Shown in pieces: positions 57,018 to 64,000 of a stretch of 64,000 bases of DNA (position 1 is its first letter; each line of letters begins with the position of its first letter). The translations under genes and the position numbers were made by a program. The notes beneath the pieces are model-generated. The model saw only the letters and a list, made by a program, of their open reading frames with translations. It was not told the origin of the DNA and did no database searches. The stretch spans positions 5,704,001 to 5,768,000 of the forward strand of contig JAHRBC010000001.1 of assembly GCA_022702545.1 (NCBI GenBank), written 5' to 3'. Source of the stretch: Phycomyces nitens. Lineage: Eukaryota > Mucoromycota > Mucoromycetes > Mucorales > Phycomycetaceae.

Positions 57018-58528
57018 ACATTTTTATTTGTATTCAAATATTGAGTCCATACCTATACTTCTTTATGAATAATTGGCTCCGATATTCTAGTCTCACATTA
57101 TACGTTTCTTTATTAAGCCATGTAAAAACAATTTTGGTTGATAAAGCGGAGAATAATCGGGTTATCTGATGTCTAACAGGTTAGACACAAGCTGAAGATC
57201 ACAGATAGAAACCTGTGGATACAGTGAAGAAATGCTTATTATGGACATGTTTGACTATATGATTAAACTTTTTGGCATATTTATCTATCACAATACATTT
57301 CCCTCTAAAAGAAAAGTGAGCTGATTTGAACAGCAGCTTAGCAAGGACATTTTGCTCATATTCTGGACAATAACATATGCTTCCCCAATCAACTATAATG
57401 CTTGCACAATTAGTTGATAGAATAAGATTTTCACTCTTAAAATATCACGTCTTTATACTTTGAATAAATGAAAATGTGTAGCGTATAGTTCTCCATCATG
57501 CAGATCTTCAAGGTCTTTTGCTACACATATGCATATGCATATGTATCTGTGTGTGCGTATTTTCCATTTTAACCACAAAAAATTATTTCTGTGCAATGTA
57601 CAAATCAAATGTGATTGCCAGTAAAGAAGATCTTCAGATCTGCAAACGGCCATCGGTAGTTAGCTTTGTGATTTTGCTTTCAACCTTTACAATCATAGTT
57701 TTGTGTCCAAAAGATCACCGTTTTTCCCAGCATCATATATTCTGATATCAAAGCAAATGTAACTGTACATTGTACAGGCAAGCTTTACCTTTTATTTCCA
57801 AAAATAGTGTCTATACATCTTTAATCACATTAGTGTAATTATCCCTCTCGTATACTGGTTAAAAATTAACACTTGGTATTTTGATTAGAATTCCAAAGTA
57901 ATCATTACCAGTCCCCCCTCTTTTTTTTTATTTATTTTGCAAACAATAATCTCATATCCTATACCACCAATATTTTCACTAGTATATTTTTATTAAATAA
58001 TATAATACAATACAATAAAAATTATAGAATTTTTACAAGTTGATGGAAAAGGGTCTTTAAAAGATTAACTTGAGATACTCTTGGGATTTATGGGTCTTTT
58101 GGTATCAAACATTGAAACAAAGGACATATTCGACACATTTTCACTTTTTGTACGGGCCAGAAAATGTCTAGAGGAGTTTGACTCAAAAATACTGGAATCA
58201 GACTAATGCCAGACATATAAAATATCTTTGGTAAAATTAGTTGAAGGTGGGCTTTAATGAGACTGGTATTGACATCTTTTTTTTTGTACCATAGAGTAAT
58301 ACATATATCCTGAGCATGGAAACATATTAATGTTGGTCATGACGCCCCGCTTCTAAAATGAATGCCGACCTGAAGACCAATACATTGTAGCTAATTTTAG
58401 ATTTTTCTTTCTTTCTTGGACATCCGCCACAATTACCAGCTATTATATTTAGATACATTTATTTATTTCAGCTGGAAACCATCTTGACATCAATAGAGTT
58501 TGATTATAGAAAGCTCAAGCAAAAGCAG

Positions 58529-58560
<32 letters not shown>

Positions 58561-61500
58561 ACAATCTATTTTTGAATCTCTTGCCTTTGTCTATTGTCTT
58601 GGATTTACTTTTGACAATTGATCCTTTACGGAATGGATAGTATAGACTGTTAAAATTTGAGTAATAGTTATTTATAAAATTCGCTTGAGAGCAACGGATT
58701 GGTGGAGAGAATAAGATGAAAAGGTCGATCTGATACTATCAAAACCATCATTTACTTTTTAGAAGTTGTGAACCCTTAGGTTACACAACATTTCTTTGCA
58801 AGTGAGAGCCATAGTGGTGGCTGATAAGAATATGAGATAAAGGCAAGAGAATACACACGGAAGACTTGATGGGAAGTTTATCGGATTTACAAGGAGGAGA
58901 ATCCATCACTTTCAAGACGAGATATAGAGACAAGTCAAACGGCTCGCCGGTTCAAAAAAAATAGTATAAAAATATTTAAAGTAGATAGAGGAAATTTCCT
59001 TTGAGCGACGATGATATGGTACCCACGGGGGGAATAAAGGCAGATGGGTGCAGAGGTAAGTAAGCGAGATACTGTAAAAAGATATCTGTGGACAAACTAT
59101 GTCAAAGCTTTGATAAAAATATTAAGCTCAGGACCAGTAGTCTGCTCACATAAGGAGAGGGTTCAAAAACTATGAATAGCACACGCTATTTTTTTTTATT
59201 GTGAATAGGAAAGACTTTTCAGACGGCTCTGGTCAATTAACTTTGGTTATCAATGAATAACAAAGATTAAAAAAAAAGAGGAGCTGGTGATGCTAGGCAT
59301 GCCATACTGCGCTATTGTAGAACTGCAAGTCCATAGACTGATTTGAAAATTATATCTTTTGTGTAGATTTATCTGAATGTTTAGAGCTGTAGTATACGTG
59401 TTTAAAGGGGCATTAAAGAAAGGTATATGAAAATACTCAAAGAGAAAAACAAAGAAATTATCTGTGAATTTCAACGGTTTAATGGTTAGCAGCTATACAA
59501 AGCCAACATGAACGGAAGAACAGAGATCGATAAAGGCCTGATTGTATATTACTGGCCATAGTCTTGGTCCAGAAATCAGCTTGAATTGAATCGGCGAGAG
59601 TAGATTCCCTTGGGTTAGGCCTCTGGATTCATAAAGTTTTCACCCACTGGAGTTTTTCCATGTTCTCTTTTCCTTCTTTGTCATGCCGTGTCAAACACTA
59701 TTAATTTTTTCTTCGTTTTTATCATTATCTATCCATATATTTTCAATTATTCTTTTGCTCTCATGGGTGGCCTATATGCCTACAGGCACCAGGCCTTTAC
59801 ATCCGCAAAAATAAACAAAATACTTTTACCTGAATTCATAAAGGGCGCGATATAAAATAAATACAATTGGTGGAATGAGACGGGTGGTAAAGTAAGAGTG
59901 AAAGAAGAATCAGCAAAAATTACTTTGGAAGCATTATTTATTTAGATTGTGTGTTGGCCAAGGCAATAGAGACCCAACTAACTAATGCATAATTTGATAC
60001 TCTGTCACCACAAAAGGGATGTTCCAGAATCAGATAGAGAATTAAATATGGCTACCAGTCATGTTAGAACTACTATAATTCTGTAGGCGTTGAACCCCTA
60101 AAGAATGGTTTCTAGAGAATAAGTAAGGTGAAATGGATATAAAAGAGTAGACTATCTAATGGATAGTGTCTTGAAAGGACTGTGTACATTTTTTGTATCT
60201 GATTTAACAGTTTTTCCACAAAAGGTAATTGTAAATAATGTGCTACTTGGTTACTAAACCAATGCGTGAGCTCATCATGTCGTTTGAGGCTAACTTCTAA
60301 ATCCAAGGTAGATGAGCAGCTATTTTGTGAGAAGCATTTAACTGAAACAATTTTTAGCTTTCTAAAGACAGTTGCTGACTTAAATTGGACATTAAACTGA
60401 CAAGTTTATTATGAAAACAAGGCAGATGATTTAATCTAGGATTTACACGTCAAAGAAAAAAATCCGGGTGTGTTTTTTTTAAAAAAAAAACGGTGAAGCA
60501 AAAGTAGGCTCAAGTAAGCAGTGCTTAGATGAGCAAAGTTGGCTGTAGTTAATAGTAAAGTGGGAACTAAAGTGTATATTTAATATGCTAAGGATGCAGT
60601 TTATATTAGAGGAAGTTTCCTAATTGGAGATCCAGTATAAACTCTTTACCATTATGGGTAATACAGTAAGTAAGATATATATTAATAAACCGAATCCAGT
60701 CGGCTGGTACTTATATACTTGGTACCAAAGAGGCAGAGAGATATGAATAAAGTTATCTTGGATAAACCATTTCAAATGAGAGGATGAAAGAAACCGGCTC
60801 AAAGTTAAAAGTAAATTAAAAAATATGTATTAAGAACAGCGAGATGTTAAAGCATAAAAGACATATAGACGGAAAGATGGAGAAGGGATTAATTGAAAAT
60901 GACAGTGGCTGTGATGGAATGGACACATGAATTAAACAAAAAGTTGACGAGCATATAATTATGGAAGACCAATATAAACAATATATTGGATGAGCTGTGT
61001 TTCTTGGGGTTGAGAATTGAAGGGCTCGCAAAGGTTTGAGATATAAATATGGGGCTTTTTTTTCAAGGGTGAGGAAATCAATATCCTGTGAGTGCAAGTG
61101 GCGTATAAACATGCAACGAGTTTTTGCGTGCTCAATTTCAATAAAACTCCCAAGCAATATATTGTGCTGAGCATTTTCTATCTAGTTGATCTGGTACATA
61201 AATTCTATTTGGCTATAGAGTAATACATATTAAAATTTGGGGGACCAATTTAAACGGTGGATATAGCGCCTTTGGGTCGAATACAATGTTTTATTATGTG
61301 GCTGTGAGAGTTGTGATTAGTTATGTTGACATATCTTTAATTTTATTATAAAATTTGCGTGTGAATTTTGTGACTGAAAATATGTATAAACAATAAGAGA
61401 GACCCATGGCTGTCAAGGGTACGTCTGGAGATAAAACTTGGTAAACCTGTCTGAAATGTATTTAAAATCTTGAGCAATTTTGTAGACAGGGAAAAGGGTA

Positions 61501-62607
61501 ATAGGAACAAGGGTTCAAGAATAAGTGCGGGTTGACTGATGGTTAGAGGATATTTATTATTAGATGTCTTGAAACTCGATAAGTTACCACTTTATTGAGG
61601 AAATTGGTTTGCAGATGGTTTATATTGTTGTACCCAAGTCGTTTCTTTATTTTTTTAGAAGCCTTATCACAGTCTAGATCCTCGTGATCTATTTCCTGCA
61701 GTAGGTAGAGCAATTATCATGCGCATGGTATTATACGAGATCAAAGTTGCTAAAGGGAACATCTTGTCCTTATTAGTTGGGGGTTCTATGATAGTAGATC
61801 TAAAACAATCAAGGAAGCCATATGTCTCATGCGTAAGAATCTTTGATAGTTTGCCAAAAGAGATGTAACTTTTTCAAGGTTGTCCCCTAGTTTTGGGTAT
61901 GAAACGCGAGGTAGTTTGAAAAGGAAACACGGAGACTATCAGTACAAACGGACATAAAATTTGATCTTGAAAGAATGAGTCGCCAACCATCAAAAGAGAG
62001 AGCCCTGATTCTGACAGGTAAAAACAACAAAAGTATGAGATCCAGATCCAAGACATATATTGACACTTTGGGAATACGTTTGAGTAAAGCCTTTGCGAAA
62101 AGGCTCCAAAAAAAATTTCAGCCTTCTCCGAGGGAGTTGGACAGTATAAAAGGCAGAAAAACTCAAAGATACTTGAAATATATTTTTTTCAATAAACTTT
62201 GGCGTATAATAACCTGTCATTTGCGAGTAAGCAAGTGTTTCTAGGGGGGAAATACTAGGAAAATATAGTACAGCGTGTAATTTATTGGCAAATAATGGGT
62301 GCCCCAATACCTAGGATTCTAAAAGTAACCATCGTTTTAAATAAATTTTGCAAAACAACTTTTCTCGCACAATTCATTTTTATTCCAATATATTCCACAT
62401 GGTGAAAATATTTTAAGAAACAAGTTTAGTTCTTGAAAAAGGATACTTTTTTTAAAATAAATAAATAAATATATCTCTAGATTATACAATTAGTACAAAT
62501 GAAAGATTTTTTGCTCGCACTTAATCTGAAAAATATTGTTTTTTTTTAATAAATATAACGGAGTATGAAGTCGAGTATGTACAAGTTGTTACGTACGTAC
62601 TCCATCG
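57018..62607. other. Large gene-poor region
   Basis: About 5.6 kb with no intact gene. A promoter-like repeat copy lies at 58,350-58,620. From about 58,700 to 62,300 the plus strand is purine-rich and carries many short broken frames on both strands, which could be an old decayed mobile element, but I found no diagnostic motif. Confidence 0.4.
58350..58620 (+). repeat. Diverged copy of the 45.2 kb promoter-like repeat
   Basis: Aligns over about 270 bp with 45,200-45,470, sharing TCTAAAATG, CCGCCACA-x-TTACCA, TATTATATTT, GATTATAGAAAG-like and TTGCCTT-GTCT blocks in order. The stem-loop here is imperfect (GTTTGAT at 58,498 against CTCAAGC at 58,514). An (ATT)n tract of ten units (58,529-58,559) is inserted between the stem-loop and the CT-rich part. 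Confidence 0.6.
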
Positions 62608-64000
62608 ATGACGAAGATGAATAATGATATACCCTTTGAGATTCTCGTTTTAATTGCAGATAAACTGTCTATTGGAGATAGGCTCAAATGTACCCTAATC
62701 TGTAAAGCATGGAATGCCCCATTCCAGTCTTCATTGTGGAAACTCATCATCATCAAGTCTCAAGAAAAGTTGGACAAGATTTGCACCGACCCAACGATTC
62801 AAAAGAACATCTATCATCTGAATGGACAACACTCTCAAGAATTGTACATTGAATTTGATGGAAAGGTAACCGACACTCATCTGAGAGCATTACGACTATG
62901 TTTTCCGAATTTGCGACGACTTTCCATAAAGACGGGATTGATATCATCGACTATTTTTGATGACACCCATGATCCAAAGCTTTGGAGATCATTGACGTAC
63001 CTAAATGTCTGCTCATCAAGAGACGATCTTGGAAGCATGGCAGAGGCACATCTTGATATCTTAAAGTTTACACCTTACCTCAAACGACTAGAATTCACTG
63101 GTTACAATGGTGGAGAGGGGAAATGTACATGGCAAGATATTGAGACTGTACACATGCGCTTGCCAAAGCTGGAACACTTGAGGATATGTATGGAAGGCTA
63201 TACTATCGAAAGAGATGAAATGGTTGCCTTTAAAAATATTGTCCCGGCAACAAATATAATAACGCTTGCAACTGGAATATTTGAATGGGATATACAATGG
63301 GCCTACTATTTTGCCTGCAAGTATCCAAACATTCAAAGCATGGACTGCAGTTTCGAGCCAATTTCTAGCGATTCCGATGACTATGAGAAAATATTTCCAT
63401 TGATATCGGGTGTCCAGAATCCATTTCAGTATCTAAAGAAGATCAAGATATATGAAAGCATGCTCCCTGGATGCGTACATGGCAGTATCATTCGCATTCT
63501 CAACGGACTCAATGTAAATCTAAAGACTATCAAGTACAAGGTCGACAGCTTTAGTGACGAAGACATAAAAGATACCGCAAACCATGCCATACATCGAATG
63601 CTGCACAGCAATTCAACAAGCCTAGAAAAATTTTCGGTAGACTGTCAAGTCGATCTTTCTCTGACGAATCTTTTTAACAATATTGGAATCTGCAAGAACT
63701 TGGTCGAACTACAGCTGACACTACAAATGGAAGAAATCTGGGTGGACAAAATCCTGGACCATAGCAAGGCTCTCAAGAAACTCACCATATCTAGCCATAT
63801 ATGTATGCACCTTCGAGTATTATCCAATACAATCGCTCCACATGGCCTCGAGACGCTTGAAATATACGACTCAGCAATCAGGGTCGACTCGTTCAAAAAT
63901 CTCTCTTTTGGGTGCAGAATGCTAAAGAGGATGGTTATAAATAACGTAAGCGTCTATGGAACAATCTCTCCTATCAATGGCGAACTTCGTATCGATATGG
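62608..64000 (+). CDS. F-box/LRR-like protein, cut by the window edge
   Basis: Open from the ATG at 62,608 to the last base with no stop: at least 464 aa. The N-terminus is an F-box (NDIPFEILVLIADKLSIGDR then KCTLICKAWNAPF), closely parallel to the gene at 55,932. Leucine-rich segments follow (LRRLSIKTGLI, LKRLEFTGY, LEHLRICMEGY, LKKIKIYESM, LKKLTISSHI, LETLEIYDSA). The segment YYFACKYPNIQSM matches FYFSTKYPNIHTF of the other gene, so they are paralogues. No intron is needed in the visible part. If the frame starts at the second ATG (codon 4) the protein loses only three residues. Role inferred: substrate receptor of an SCF ubiquitin ligase. Confidence 0.88.
   Translation, partial: MTKMNNDIPFEILVLIADKLSIGDRLKCTLICKAWNAPFQSSLWKLIIIKSQEKLDKICTDPTIQKNIYHLNGQHSQELYIEFDGKVTDTHLRALRLCFPNLRRLSIKTGLISSTIFDDTHDPKLWRSLTYLNVCSSRDDLGSMAEAHLDILKFTPYLKRLEFTGYNGGEGKCTWQDIETVHMRLPKLEHLRICMEGYTIERDEMVAFKNIVPATNIITLATGIFEWDIQWAYYFACKYPNIQSMDCSFEPISSDSDDYEKIFPLISGVQNPFQYLKKIKIYESMLPGCVHGSIIRILNGLNVNLKTIKYKVDSFSDEDIKDTANHAIHRMLHSNSTSLEKFSVDCQVDLSLTNLFNNIGICKNLVELQLTLQMEEIWVDKILDHSKALKKLTISSHICMHLRVLSNTIAPHGLETLEIYDSAIRVDSFKNLSFGCRMLKRMVINNVSVYGTISPINGELRIDM

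Noticed and set aside
45200..58620. A single long retroelement bounded by the two repeat copies
   Set aside because: The copies are 13 kb apart with four intact unrelated genes between them, so they cannot be the two ends of one element.
61874..62307. Frames of 60-105 codons on both strands near 62 kb
   Set aside because: They overlap each other, lack motifs, promoters or splice context, and lie in purine-rich decayed DNA.

Overview
The window is nuclear DNA from an AT-rich, intron-dense fungus. Short GT-AG introns, secreted LysM and ML-domain proteins, F-box proteins, fungal-type beta-tubulin and many (TTA)n tracts together point to an early-diverging fungus, most likely Mucoromycota (Mucorales-like). 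The lineage is an inference; no rRNA or other diagnostic marker is present. I resolved 24 protein-coding genes, most as complete spliced models, one cut by the right edge, plus one decayed gene, three decayed transposase copies and a few doubtful small frames. No tRNA, rRNA or CRISPR array was seen.

Positions 1-27,540 are gene-dense, with strands mostly alternating so that genes form convergent and divergent pairs. In order: an NDK-like domain protein with a long basic tail (+), a secreted ML-domain lipid-binding protein (+), a coiled-coil protein (-), a tubulin-tyrosine-ligase-like enzyme (+), peroxin PEX12 (-), beta-tubulin (+), a GEN1/Yen1-type nuclease (-), D-xylulokinase (+), Mediator MED31 (-), a wax-synthase-like MBOAT acyltransferase (-), an SRRM1-like PWI/RS splicing factor (+), a multi-pass membrane protein (-), a SCAMP (+), an unknown disordered protein (+), COA5/Pet191 (-) and a JMJD4-like JmjC hydroxylase (+). 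Convergent neighbours are often only 80-190 bp apart.

From 27,540 to 62,600 genes are sparse. This part holds three decayed Tc1-type transposase copies (27.6, 34.9 and 37.4 kb), a decayed double-LysM gene (29.0 kb) a few kb from its intact paralogue (31.9 kb), splicing factor SF3A1 (39.1 kb), two C2H2 zinc-finger proteins (42.7 and 54.2 kb), two head-to-head SH3 paralogues (46.8 and 49.8 kb), an intronless F-box protein (55.9 kb), and a small repeat family combining a TATA-like box with a stem-loop (45.3, 45.5 and 58.5 kb). A second F-box gene starts at 62,608 and runs off the right edge.

Most genes are unrelated housekeeping functions and do not form a pathway. Loose themes are microtubules (beta-tubulin, TTL-like enzyme, possibly the NDK-like and coiled-coil proteins) and RNA processing (SRRM1-like, SF3A1). 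The clearest points of interest are a beta-tubulin carrying Tyr167 and Ala198 (both known benzimidazole-resistance residues), an apparent 5-nt microexon, two GC-AG introns, the LysM gene/pseudogene pair, the divergent SH3 pair and the stem-loop repeat family.
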